From OFTM10 sp964196195 (GTDB lineage Bacteria > Actinomycetota > Acidimicrobiia > Acidimicrobiales > Aldehydirespiratoraceae), in the NCBI GenBank assembly GCA_964196195.1, contig CAXMSE010000034.1, positions 78,157 to 142,156 on the forward strand: DNA of 64,000 bases, written 5' to 3'. How positions within the stretch are numbered: position 1 is the first letter of the stretch; the number at the start of each line of letters is the position of its first letter. The notes under the pieces were generated by a model that was not told the origin of the DNA, made no database searches, and saw only the letters and a list, made by a program, of their open reading frames with translations. Position numbers and translations under genes: made by a program. Positions 51,044-59,471 of this stretch are shown here, in pieces.

Positions 51044-51828
51044 GTTTGGTGCACAGCAAGACGAGTGGGGGTGTCTGCACTGTCACCCTCGCCGACGAGG
51101 CAAACAGGAATTCGCTCAGTGCGGGCTTGCTGGCCGAGCTCATGGACGAGCTCGACGCGGCAGAGTCCGACGACTCGGTCAGGGTGATCGTATTGACCAA
51201 CTCCGGGCGGGTTTTCTGTGCGGGGGCCGACCTCTCGGAGCGTTCCGGGCGAACGGAGGCGGCTGCCCCGGCCCGCCGGGTCGACCCGGCGGAGATGTTC
51301 ACCCGCTTCCAGCAATCGCCCAAGCCCTATGTGGGACGAATCGCCGGACACTGTGTCGCCGGCGGTATGGGCATTGCGGCCGCCATGGACATCTCGATCG
51401 CCATCGACACGGCCAAGATGGGCTTCACCGAGGTGCGGATCGGTGTCGCTCCCGCAATAATCTCGGTGCTATGCCTGCCCAAAATGACGGCGGCTGATGC
51501 TCGAGCGGCGTTCCTGCGGGGCAATCGCATGCTGGCCCCCGAGGCGGTACGGATCGGCCTGATCAATGCCGCGGTGCCGGCTGACCAGCTCGATGCTGAG
51601 GTCGACGCGGTCGTGCAGGATCTGCTCGCGGGGAGTCCGGCCGGCATCGCTGCGGCCAAGGAACTGCTCCGGCGAGTCCCGGAGATGTCCACCACCGATG
51701 CATTCGCATGGACCGCCGAACTCTCGGCATCTCTTTTCAACAGTGAGGACGCCAGCGAAGGAATGGCTGCCTTCCTCGAGAAACGCCCCGCCGACTGGGT
51801 CCCTACTGGCCCCGCGAAAGAAATCTGA
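51040..51828 (+). CDS. Enoyl-CoA hydratase/isomerase family protein
   Basis: A 262-residue crotonase. ANRNSLSAGLLAELMDELD, RVFCAGADLSERSG (oxyanion loop 1) and GRIAGHCVAGGMGIAAAMDISIAIDTAKMGFTEVRIGVAPAIIS (loop 2 and catalytic region) are seen. In a pathway with a methylcrotonyl/geranyl-CoA carboxylase it may be the 3-methylglutaconyl-CoA or isohexenylglutaconyl-CoA hydratase (LiuC/AtuE role), an inference from neighbours. Overlaps both flanking genes. Confidence 0.87.
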   Translation: MSLVHSKTSGGVCTVTLADEANRNSLSAGLLAELMDELDAAESDDSVRVIVLTNSGRVFCAGADLSERSGRTEAAAPARRVDPAEMFTRFQQSPKPYVGRIAGHCVAGGMGIAAAMDISIAIDTAKMGFTEVRIGVAPAIISVLCLPKMTAADARAAFLRGNRMLAPEAVRIGLINAAVPADQLDAEVDAVVQDLLAGSPAGIAAAKELLRRVPEMSTTDAFAWTAELSASLFNSEDASEGMAAFLEKRPADWVPTGPAKEI

Positions 51829-53087
51829 TGGACTTCGACCTCCCCGCCGACAACGATCCCCGCCGCCTCGCCGTTCGCGAATGGCTCGCTGAGCACCCCG
51901 AGCCCACCCAGCAGGATCTCGCCGATGCCTGCTACGTGGTGCCTCACTGGCCCAAGCCGTGGGGCCTCGACGCCGATCCGATTTACCAGATCATCATCAG
52001 CCAGGAGTTGAGGGGGCTGAACGTCAGGCGCAGGCCAGACTCCGAGGGAACCGTCGGGAGCAACGCGATCGGGATCGGCTGGGCCGCACCCACGATCCTC
52101 CTCGGGGGCACCGAGGAACAGCAGCAGCGCTACCTGCCGAAGATCTTCAATCACGAGGAGATCTGGTGTCAGCTCTTCTCTGAGCCCGACGCCGGGTCCG
52201 ACCTGGCCAACCTCTCCACGCGGGCCGTCCGCGACGGAGACGAATACGTCGTCAACGGGTCGAAGATCTGGTCGAGTGGCGCCCACGGTTCCGACATGGG
52301 GATCCTCATCGCCCGCACCGATCCGGAGGCACCGAAACACCGAGGCATCTCCTACTTCGTGTGCCCCATGAACACGCCGGGCATCACCATGTCGCCAATC
52401 GTCGACATGACGACCGCCCATTCCTTCAACCAGGTGTTCTTCGACGACATGCGACTCCACGAGTCGATGCGCATCGGTGATGAGGGCGACGGTTGGCGGC
52501 TCGCCAAGGTCACTCTCGCCAACGAACGGGTCTCGTTGTCGTCGGCGGGTTCGCTTTGGGGAGAGGGCCCCTCGGCCGAGAAGCTGCTCGAGCTGGTGCG
52601 AGCATCCGGCGGGGTATCTGACCCCGTCCTTCGCGACAAGGTGGCCCGCATGCACTGCAATGCGGAGGTGCTGAGGCTCAGTCGTCTGCGCACCCTCAGT
52701 GCGAAACTGAAAGGACGCACCCCTGGAACCGAGGCATCGATCCAGAAGCTGATGGCCGATGAACACGGCCAGGAGGTGATGGAGTTGGCCAAAGAACTGC
52801 AGGGAACATCGGGACTGCTCGACGGATCTGGCCCGCCCGGGCCGCTGGCGCAGGGAATGCGCGGCGGAGCCACCGAGATCAACTTCCCGCGAGGCGAGGA
52901 GAGCCAGTTTCCGGAGGTCGACCCGGTCTGGCACTACGGCTTCTTGTTCTCGCCGGCGCTCACCCTGGGCGGCGGCACGTGGGCAGTGCAGCGCAATATC
53001 GTCGCCGAGCAGGTGCTCGGGCTGCCCCGCGAACCAAACATCGAAATGGGAATGAGCTGGGCCGAGACCCAGAGGAGGACACCATGA
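51828..53087 (+). CDS. Acyl-CoA dehydrogenase
   Basis: A 419-residue flavoenzyme with the FAD-binding middle domain (LFSEPDAGSDLANLSTRAVRDGDEYVVNGSKIWSSGAHGSDMGILIARTD) and C-terminal helical domain (GDGWRLAKVTLANERVSLSS; EIMGG-like region replaced by GQEVMELAKELQGTSGLL). The catalytic carboxylate cannot be fixed by eye. It belongs to the actinobacterial FadE types with a short N-terminal domain. It shares one base with the hydratase stop (TGATG) and overlaps the next gene by four. Confidence 0.87.
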   Translation: MDFDLPADNDPRRLAVREWLAEHPEPTQQDLADACYVVPHWPKPWGLDADPIYQIIISQELRGLNVRRRPDSEGTVGSNAIGIGWAAPTILLGGTEEQQQRYLPKIFNHEEIWCQLFSEPDAGSDLANLSTRAVRDGDEYVVNGSKIWSSGAHGSDMGILIARTDPEAPKHRGISYFVCPMNTPGITMSPIVDMTTAHSFNQVFFDDMRLHESMRIGDEGDGWRLAKVTLANERVSLSSAGSLWGEGPSAEKLLELVRASGGVSDPVLRDKVARMHCNAEVLRLSRLRTLSAKLKGRTPGTEASIQKLMADEHGQEVMELAKELQGTSGLLDGSGPPGPLAQGMRGGATEINFPRGEESQFPEVDPVWHYGFLFSPALTLGGGTWAVQRNIVAEQVLGLPREPNIEMGMSWAETQRRTP

Positions 53088-54229
53088 AAACCGAGGTCAC
53101 CGACCTATTGGGAATCGAGTTCCCGATCCTTGCCTTCAGCCATTGCCGCGATGTGGTTGCCGCCGTCTCAAAGGCCGGCGGGTTCGGCGTGTTGGGCGCG
53201 GTTGGCCACACCCCCGAGCAGCTTGAGATCGATCTCCAGTGGATCGAGGAGGAGATAGGCGACAAGCAGTACGGCGTCGACCTCATCGTGCCCGCCAAAT
53301 ATGCCGGCGACGAGGGGGGCGGCTACACCATGGACGACCTCCGCCAGCTCATCCCCGGCGAGCATCAGGAGTTCATCGACGACATCCTGGCTCGCTACGA
53401 GGTGCCGGAGCTTCCTGCTGGGGACGAAAGCGAAGGCCGCTCGGTGGCCCACGCGGGTGGCAACGACGCTCCCTTTTCCGCCAAGGCCGCGGGACCACTG
53501 CTCGATATCGCTCTGGCCTACAAGACGGCTTTCGTCGCCAATGCCCTCGGTCCGCCACCCCAGTTCCTGATCGAACGGGTGAAGGAGGAGGGCCGCCTGG
53601 TGGGAGCTCTGGCCGGGCGTCCGTCACATGCCGAACGTCATCAGAACGCGGGTGTCGACATCATCGTCGCTCAGGGCTCTGAAGCAGGTGGCCACACTGG
53701 CGAAATCGGCTCGATGGTGCTGATCCCGGAGATCGTCGATTCCGTCGACATCCCCGTACTCGGTGCCGGGGGTATCGGCCGCGGTCGCCAGATGGCTGCC
53801 GCCATGGCGCTCGGAGCTCAAGGCGTGTGGTGCGGTTCGGTCTGGCTCACCACCGATGAGGCAGAGACCCATCCCGTGGTGAAGGAGAAGTTTCTCGCCG
53901 CGTCATCGGCCGACACGATCCGTTCGCGAAGCATCACAGGCAAGCACGCCCGGATGCTGAAGTCGGCATGGACCGAAGAGTGGGACCGCGACGACACCCC
54001 TGCCCCTCTCGGAATGCCGCTCCAGCCGGTGCTCACCGCGGCGGCTCAGACTCGAATAGCGCGCGCTGCTCACAACTCCGGCTCGGGGGCCGAGAAGCTT
54101 GCCAACTACTTCGTGGGCCAGATCGTGGGCAATATGAACCAGCGTAAGAACGCCACCCAGGTGGTCTTCGACATGGTGGAGGAGTTCATCGAGTCGGTGG
54201 AGTCGCTTCAGGGTCAGCTTGAATACTGA
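53084..54229 (+). CDS. Nitronate monooxygenase/NPD-like flavoprotein
   Basis: A 381-residue FMN-dependent TIM-barrel protein starting at ATG 53084. LLGIEFPILAFSHCRDVVAAVSKAGGFGVLGA, IIVAQGSEAGGHTGEIGSMVLIPEIVD (with the active-site His in AGGHTG) and VLGAGGIGRGRQMAAAMALGAQGVWCGSVWLTTDE are family motifs. An insert of about 60 acidic residues follows the second strand. Nitronate oxidation is the family reaction, but relatives in acyl-CoA operons may have other roles. Last gene of the carboxylase operon. Confidence 0.85.
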   Translation: MKTEVTDLLGIEFPILAFSHCRDVVAAVSKAGGFGVLGAVGHTPEQLEIDLQWIEEEIGDKQYGVDLIVPAKYAGDEGGGYTMDDLRQLIPGEHQEFIDDILARYEVPELPAGDESEGRSVAHAGGNDAPFSAKAAGPLLDIALAYKTAFVANALGPPPQFLIERVKEEGRLVGALAGRPSHAERHQNAGVDIIVAQGSEAGGHTGEIGSMVLIPEIVDSVDIPVLGAGGIGRGRQMAAAMALGAQGVWCGSVWLTTDEAETHPVVKEKFLAASSADTIRSRSITGKHARMLKSAWTEEWDRDDTPAPLGMPLQPVLTAAAQTRIARAAHNSGSGAEKLANYFVGQIVGNMNQRKNATQVVFDMVEEFIESVESLQGQLEY

Positions 54230-54274
54230 GCTCCATTCGCGAGTCGGGGTCGCGATGCTCTACCATCGCACGCC

Positions 54275-54868
54275 GTGACCACCCTGTTCGGACGCCGTAT
54301 ACTGCTTCGCCCGCTCGAGTCGGGTGATTTCGCGAAATGGCAGGAAGTTCGGCGTCACAACTCGGACTGGCTCACCCGCTGGGAACCACAGCGACTTTCC
54401 GGCCAACCCGACGTGGTCGAGGACTCACACGCGTTCGGCGTGCGGTGCTCGGCCCGTCAACGCGAACGCCAGTTGGGCACCGGCTACGGCTTCGGCATAT
54501 TCGTCGATGGTGTCTTCGCCGGTGAGATCAATCTCAACTCACTGCAGCGAGGTCCCTTCCAGAACGCCTACATCGGCTACTGGATCGATGAGCGACAGGC
54601 CGGCAAGGGCTTCACTCCCGAGGCCTTCATCGTCTGTGTGAGGTTCGCCTTCGAGGAACTCCATCTCCACCGCGTGCAGGCCGCCATCGTGCCCCGCAAC
54701 ACGTCGAGCAGGCGTGTGGTCGAAAAGCTCGGGCTTCGCGACGAGGGAACGGCCAAGAAGTATTTGGAGATCAACGCGGTGTGGGAGGACCACATCCGTT
54801 TCGCCATCACCAGCGAGGACTGGACTGAACGCGGCGCCGCCTTGACCGAGAAGTGGGTGGGCTTCTAG
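54275..54868 (+). CDS. RimJ/RimL-type GNAT acetyltransferase
   Basis: A 197-residue GNAT protein: FGRRILLRPLESGDFAKWQEVRRHNSDWLTRWEP is the RimJ/L-like N terminus, YIGYWIDERQAGKGFTPEA the acetyl-CoA region, and LHRVQAAIVPRNTSSRRVVEKLGLRDEG the typical end. It acetylates N-terminal amines of proteins or small molecules; target unknown. GTG start. It is separated from the operon upstream by 45 bases. Confidence 0.88.
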   Translation: MTTLFGRRILLRPLESGDFAKWQEVRRHNSDWLTRWEPQRLSGQPDVVEDSHAFGVRCSARQRERQLGTGYGFGIFVDGVFAGEINLNSLQRGPFQNAYIGYWIDERQAGKGFTPEAFIVCVRFAFEELHLHRVQAAIVPRNTSSRRVVEKLGLRDEGTAKKYLEINAVWEDHIRFAITSEDWTERGAALTEKWVGF

Positions 54869-54880
54869 CCGACGAGGAGG

Positions 54881-55627
54881 TCAGTCGCTCTTGTCGAGGA
54901 AGGCGTCCATGCGGCGGCGCTTGTCGTCGGAGTCGAACAGCAGCGCCTGAGCGGCAATGTCGAACCCCGTGGTGGCTGGCCGATGCTGGCGCAGTGAGAG
55001 CTTGGTGAGTTCCAGTGCTCTCCAGGAGTTGAGGGAGATGCGACGAGCCATGGCGACGGCATCATCGAGCAACGATTCGGGTTCGCTGAGCTGGTCGACG
55101 AGGCCTGTGGTGAGCGCCTCGGTGCCGTCTATGCGGCGGCCGGTGTAGAGCATCTGGCGGGCCAGGCCGAGTCCCACCAGCTGACGCAGACGCCAGTTGG
55201 CCCCCGCCCCGGCGAGGATGCCGAGGCCGAGCTCGGGCTGGCCGAGGGATGATCCTGGGGTGGCGAGCCGTAGGTCGCAGGCCATGGCGAGCTCGCAGCC
55301 GCCGCCGAGTGCATAGCCGTCGATTGCCGCGATCGTGGGCCACCGGTGCGACTCGATGCGTTCAAAGAGCCCCGCGTTGATGGAGCGGAATGCGTCGTCG
55401 GAATCTCGGTCGCGGAGCTCGCGGATGTCGGCGCCGGACACGAACATTCCGGGTGTCGTGGAGTGGAAGACCAGGATCGTGGGCGTCGACTGGAACCGGG
55501 TCAGAACTCCGCCGAGCTCGGCGATCGTCGCCTCATCGATGGCGTTGCGGCGATCGGCATTGTCGAAGCCGATCGTGACGATGTACTCGTCGATCTGGTT
55601 CACCGACAGAAAGGGGGCGTCGCTCAT
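54881..55627 (-). CDS. Enoyl-CoA hydratase/isomerase family protein
   Basis: A 248-residue crotonase with MFVSGADIRELRDRD and AIDGYALGGGCELAMACDLRLATPGSSLGQPELGLGILAGAGANWRL, which hold both oxyanion-hole elements and the Glu (in PELGL) of typical hydratases. Start taken as the ATG complementary to 55625-55627; an in-frame GTG at 55642 would add five residues. It is divergent from the 3-hydroxyacyl-CoA dehydrogenase gene, 46 bases apart. Confidence 0.87.
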   Translation of the reverse strand: MSDAPFLSVNQIDEYIVTIGFDNADRRNAIDEATIAELGGVLTRFQSTPTILVFHSTTPGMFVSGADIRELRDRDSDDAFRSINAGLFERIESHRWPTIAAIDGYALGGGCELAMACDLRLATPGSSLGQPELGLGILAGAGANWRLRQLVGLGLARQMLYTGRRIDGTEALTTGLVDQLSEPESLLDDAVAMARRISLNSWRALELTKLSLRQHRPATTGFDIAAQALLFDSDDKRRRMDAFLDKSD

Positions 55628-55673
55628 GTCGAAGTGATACACGCTGGGTGGCCCTCACGCTAGGGTCGCAGTT

Positions 55674-56498
55674 GTGATCGTCGTAGTTGGTGGTGGCACC
55701 ATGGGTGCCGGAATCGCAACCAGTTTCCTCCTCATCGGAGAGGAGGTCACGATTGTCGAGACGAGTGTCGAGTTCGTCGAGGGTGCGCGTGGTCGCGTCA
55801 CCGATTCGCTCCAACGCCTGGCCCGAAAGCGCGATGATCTCGACCCCGTCGAAGCGCTCGGCCGACTCGATGCGCGCACCGATCATGGTTCGGTGGATGC
55901 CGAGTTGTTGATCGAAGCAGTCCCCGAGGACCTCGCCCTGAAGCAGGCGATGTTCACGTCCCTCGAGGTGATCTATCCGCGCAGCACGATCTTCGCTTCC
56001 AACACCAGTTCCCTCTCCATCACCGCGATGGCGAGTGTGCTTGCCGACCCCCGACGTTTCATCGGCATGCACTTCTTCAACCCGGTCCCGGTATCGAGTC
56101 TCGTGGAGTTGGTGATCGGGGAGTCCACCACCGACGCCACCGTGGCGAGCACTCGGGCTTGGGTGGAGCGCCTCGACAAGACCCCGATCGTGGTGAAGGA
56201 CTCGCCGGGATTCGCGTCGAGCCGTCTCGGGATAGCCCTCGGCCTGGAGGCGATTCGCATGTTCGAGTCGGGCGTGGCATCAGCGGCCGACATCGATTCG
56301 GCCATGCAGCTTGGCTATCACCATCCGATGGGGCCCCTTAAGCTCACCGACCTCGTGGGCCTCGACATCAGGCTCGCCATCGCCGAGCATCTCGCGGTGG
56401 AGTTGGGTCCCCGTTTCGATCCCCCCGAGTTGTTGCGCTCGATGGTGGCCGACGGCAAGCTCGGCAAGAAGACCGGCGAGGGCTTCTACACCTGGTGA
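55674..56498 (+). CDS. 3-hydroxyacyl-CoA dehydrogenase
   Basis: A 274-residue NAD-dependent enzyme starting with GTG: IVVVGGGTMGAGIATSFLLIGEEVTIVE (Rossmann loop), IEAVPEDLALKQAMF, IFASNTSSLSITAMA, RFIGMHFFNPVPVSSLVELV (catalytic His), and the C-terminal dimer domain ending KLGKKTGEGFYTW. It oxidises 3-hydroxyacyl-CoA in beta-oxidation or a related pathway (hydroxybutyryl-CoA type). Flanked on both sides by hydratase genes on the opposite strand. Confidence 0.92.
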   Translation: MIVVVGGGTMGAGIATSFLLIGEEVTIVETSVEFVEGARGRVTDSLQRLARKRDDLDPVEALGRLDARTDHGSVDAELLIEAVPEDLALKQAMFTSLEVIYPRSTIFASNTSSLSITAMASVLADPRRFIGMHFFNPVPVSSLVELVIGESTTDATVASTRAWVERLDKTPIVVKDSPGFASSRLGIALGLEAIRMFESGVASAADIDSAMQLGYHHPMGPLKLTDLVGLDIRLAIAEHLAVELGPRFDPPELLRSMVADGKLGKKTGEGFYTW

Positions 56499-56515
56499 AC
56501 CCGGCGGCCGGCGGC

Positions 56516-57277
56516 TCAGTCGGCTGAGGAAATGTTCTTCTGGAGACTCTCCACCAGGGCCCGGAAGGTGGGTGTGCCCATCGACCAGAGCTGGGGATGG
56601 AGTTCGTGGTCGACGGCCTGGTTCGACTCGGTAACGGTGTCGAGGGTGAGGATCGAGGCCTTGGTGCGGGCCACCAGTTCCTTCTCCTGGCCGGCTGCTA
56701 TTGCAGCCAGCGCTACGGCTTCGTCGATCAGATCGGCGTCGTCGACCACACTCCACACGAGACCCAACTCGTGGGCCTGTTCGGCACGGATCACCTGGCC
56801 GAACAACACCATGGCCATGGTGGTCTGGCGACCCACGATGGAGCGCAGCCGCCAAGTGTGGCCTCCGCCGGGGTGGAGGCCGATCTGGAGGAAACGCGAG
56901 TCGAAGCGAGCCTTCTCCCTTGCCGCAAGCACCACGTCGCACGCCAGAACCATGTTGAAGCCGGCTCCTACGGCAGCACCGTTGACCGCGGCCACAGTGG
57001 GCAGCGAGGTGTGGGCGATGCGCATGAAACCGTCGTAGATCTTCTTCATCCCCTCGGCGTCCTGCTCGGCCAGCAGATCATCGAGATCGGCTCCGGCACA
57101 GAAAGCGGGCGGAGCGCCGGTGATCACCAGAGCACCGATGTCGGGGTCGGCCTCCCACTCGTCGAGTGCGGCGCCGATCTCGTCGTTCATGGCGAGGCTG
57201 ATGGCATTTCGCTTTTCGGTGTCGTCGAAGGTGAGGACAGCGACGCGGCCGCGAACTTCGGTACGGATGAGACTCAT
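56516..57277 (-). CDS. Enoyl-CoA hydratase/isomerase family protein
   Basis: A 253-residue crotonase starting at the ATG complementary to 57275-57277. Segments: KRNAISLAMNDEIGAALDEW, AFCAGADLDDLLAEQ and AVNGAAVGAGFNMVLACDVVLAAREKARFDSRFLQIGLHPGGGHTWRL. The oxyanion elements are intact; the position of the usual catalytic Glu reads HPGGG, as in some mycobacterial EchA paralogues, so it may not be a classical hydratase. Convergent with the 3-hydroxyacyl-CoA dehydrogenase. Confidence 0.87.
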   Translation of the reverse strand: MSLIRTEVRGRVAVLTFDDTEKRNAISLAMNDEIGAALDEWEADPDIGALVITGAPPAFCAGADLDDLLAEQDAEGMKKIYDGFMRIAHTSLPTVAAVNGAAVGAGFNMVLACDVVLAAREKARFDSRFLQIGLHPGGGHTWRLRSIVGRQTTMAMVLFGQVIRAEQAHELGLVWSVVDDADLIDEAVALAAIAAGQEKELVARTKASILTLDTVTESNQAVDHELHPQLWSMGTPTFRALVESLQKNISSAD

Positions 57278-57336
57278 GGCGGGCAGTCTCCCATGTAGAT
57301 GCCTCGGCCAACGATCCCGGTGGATACGGTGGTCCG

Positions 57337-58143
57337 ATGCCTGCACTCGTCGACGACTCCGTCATCCGGGCATTCGCCGATGATGGTGCCGTGGTCCTGC
57401 GCGGCGTTTTCACCGACTGGATCGACACATTGGCGTCGGGGGTGGCCCGCAACGAGTCTCAACCGGGCCCGTCGTTCGCCGAGAACGTGCCATCGGGCGA
57501 GCCGGGGCGCTTCTGGGACGACTATTGCAACTGGTCGCGGATTACCGAGTTCGAGCAGTTCGTGTTCGGATCCACCGCCGCTGCGATCGCGGGTGAGTTG
57601 ATGCAGTCGGGCCGTGTTCAACTCTTCCACGAACACGTCCTGGTCAAGAATGCCAACACGCCGGTGGCCACGCCCTGGCATTCAGATGGCCCCTACTACT
57701 TCGTCGATGGTGCCCAGACCGTCAGCTTCTGGATCCCCCTCGATCCGGTCGAGGAGTCATCGTTGCGCTTGATTCGAGGCTCGCACCTCTGGTCGAAGGA
57801 TGTGCTTCCCGTCCGCTGGCTGAGCGGCGCCGACTTCTACGGTGACGCCGCCGACTATCTGCCCGTCCCCGACCCCGATGCCCACCCCGAGCGTTACGAC
57901 GTCGCCGAATGGCCGCTCGAGCCGGGCGATGCAGTCGCTTTCAACTTCAGAACCGTGCATGGCGCCCGGGGAAACCATTCTTCACAGCGTCGCCGGGCCT
58001 TCTCGGTGCGGTTCGTGGGCGACGATGCCCGCTATGGGGAGCGGCCCGGCCCGACCTCACCACCCTTCCCCGGCCACGGCATGGTGGCGGGCGACCTCCT
58101 GAGATCCGACTGGTTCCCCGACGTGGTCGGTTCTCCGCCATGA
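57337..58143 (+). CDS. Phytanoyl-CoA dioxygenase (PhyH) family protein
   Basis: A 268-residue Fe(II)/2-oxoglutarate-type dioxygenase: the metal-binding HxD in TPWHSDGPYYF, the distal His in FRTVHGARGNHSS and the Arg in RRRAFSVRFVGDD. PhyH-type enzymes hydroxylate acyl-CoAs or other small molecules; several are used to start degradation of branched acids. Its stop overlaps the MFS transporter start by four bases. Confidence 0.85.
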   Translation: MPALVDDSVIRAFADDGAVVLRGVFTDWIDTLASGVARNESQPGPSFAENVPSGEPGRFWDDYCNWSRITEFEQFVFGSTAAAIAGELMQSGRVQLFHEHVLVKNANTPVATPWHSDGPYYFVDGAQTVSFWIPLDPVEESSLRLIRGSHLWSKDVLPVRWLSGADFYGDAADYLPVPDPDAHPERYDVAEWPLEPGDAVAFNFRTVHGARGNHSSQRRRAFSVRFVGDDARYGERPGPTSPPFPGHGMVAGDLLRSDWFPDVVGSPP

Positions 58144-59471
58144 GCGGACTAAGGCAGGCGACCGACGCCTTCCGGGTTCGCAACTATCGACTTTTCTGGA
58201 TCGGGGGACTCGTCTCCAACACGGGCCGATGGTTCCAGGCGGTGGCCATCCCCATCGTCGTCTACGACCTCACCGGCAGCGCTGGCTGGGTGGGACTCGC
58301 CGGGTTCGCTCAGATCTTCCCCCTGGCGCTCATGGCTCCGATCGGTGGGGCGGTCGCCGACCGTTATCCCCGGCGCAGCATCCTGTTCCTCGCCCAGATC
58401 CTCCGTGCTCTCGGTGCAGCGGGGTTCATCGTCATGTGGTTCTCGGGAGTCCGCGACGCCGGCGCGTATGTGGTCATGTCGTTCGTCTCGGGACTCGCGG
58501 CAGGAATCAATCTGCCCGCATGGCAGGCCTTCGTGAGTGAACTCGTGCCGCGTGACCTGCTCCTGAGTGCCATCACGATGAACTCGGCCCAGTTCAACTC
58601 CTCTCGTCTGATCGGACCCGCTCTCGCCGGGGTTGTCATAGCCACCTGGGGTCCGGGGTGGGCGTTCGTGATCAACGCGGCGAGCTTCAGCGCGGTACTC
58701 ATTTCCCTGGCCATGATCCGGGTGCCGAAGATCCACAAGCCGCCTTCCGAGCGGATGCGGCCTCTACGGGAGTTCGCGGCCGCGGTTCGATACGCGCGGG
58801 AGCGGGCGGGAATACGCACAGCTATCGCCACAGCCTCGCTGATCGGGTTCTTCGGACTCTCCATGCAGGTTCTCGCGGTGGTCATGGCGAAGGAAGTCTT
58901 CGAACGGGGTGATCGCGGCTACGGACTGATGCTGTCGGCCCTCGGTAGTGGTGCGGTCGTGTCGTCGCCGATCGTGGCCATCGTCGGTGCGAGGTTCCGT
59001 CGCTCCCAGATCCAGGAATGGGCCCTACTGTTGTACGGCGCGGGGATCGTGGTGTTGGCAGTGGCCCCGGCCTACGAGTTGGCGCTGGTCGGACTGTTCT
59101 TGATGGGTGCCGCCCACATCACCTCCGCCTCCACTCTCAACACCGCCATCCAGATGCAGGTGGATGAGGAGGTGCGGGCCAAGGTGTTGTCGGTGTACCT
59201 CATGGTGTTGATGACCGCCAACCCGATGGGACAGTTGATCCTGGCCCAGCTAGTTGAGCAGATCGGCCCGCGCGAGACGATTGCGGGCGCCGGTGGGGCG
59301 CTCTTCCTGGTGGCGGGCTGGCTGCGTTTTCGAGGCCACCTGAATGGGCTCGACGAAGAGACCGGCGCCTACGAACCGGCGGCGGCGGCGGAGGCCCATC
59401 CGTCCACTCCAGCACCACCGAAGGGCTACCAGTCGGCGCCCCCGGTGGCTTCATCGCCTTCGGACAGGTAG
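58140..59471 (+). CDS. MFS transporter (EntS/MdfA-like, DHA3 type)
   Basis: A 443-residue protein with about 11-12 membrane segments, starting at ATG 58140 (FRVRNYRLFWIGGLVSNTGRWFQAVAIPIVVYDLTGSAGWVGL). GGAVADRYPRRSILF is the conserved loop 2-3 motif, and the second half begins near FFGLSMQVLAVVMAKEVF. Members export siderophores or drugs. Coupled to the dioxygenase gene by overlap, suggesting a shared substrate pathway. Its 3' end overlaps the convergent nuclease gene by 46 bases. Confidence 0.88.
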   Translation: MSGLRQATDAFRVRNYRLFWIGGLVSNTGRWFQAVAIPIVVYDLTGSAGWVGLAGFAQIFPLALMAPIGGAVADRYPRRSILFLAQILRALGAAGFIVMWFSGVRDAGAYVVMSFVSGLAAGINLPAWQAFVSELVPRDLLLSAITMNSAQFNSSRLIGPALAGVVIATWGPGWAFVINAASFSAVLISLAMIRVPKIHKPPSERMRPLREFAAAVRYARERAGIRTAIATASLIGFFGLSMQVLAVVMAKEVFERGDRGYGLMLSALGSGAVVSSPIVAIVGARFRRSQIQEWALLLYGAGIVVLAVAPAYELALVGLFLMGAAHITSASTLNTAIQMQVDEEVRAKVLSVYLMVLMTANPMGQLILAQLVEQIGPRETIAGAGGALFLVAGWLRFRGHLNGLDEETGAYEPAAAAEAHPSTPAPPKGYQSAPPVASSPSDR

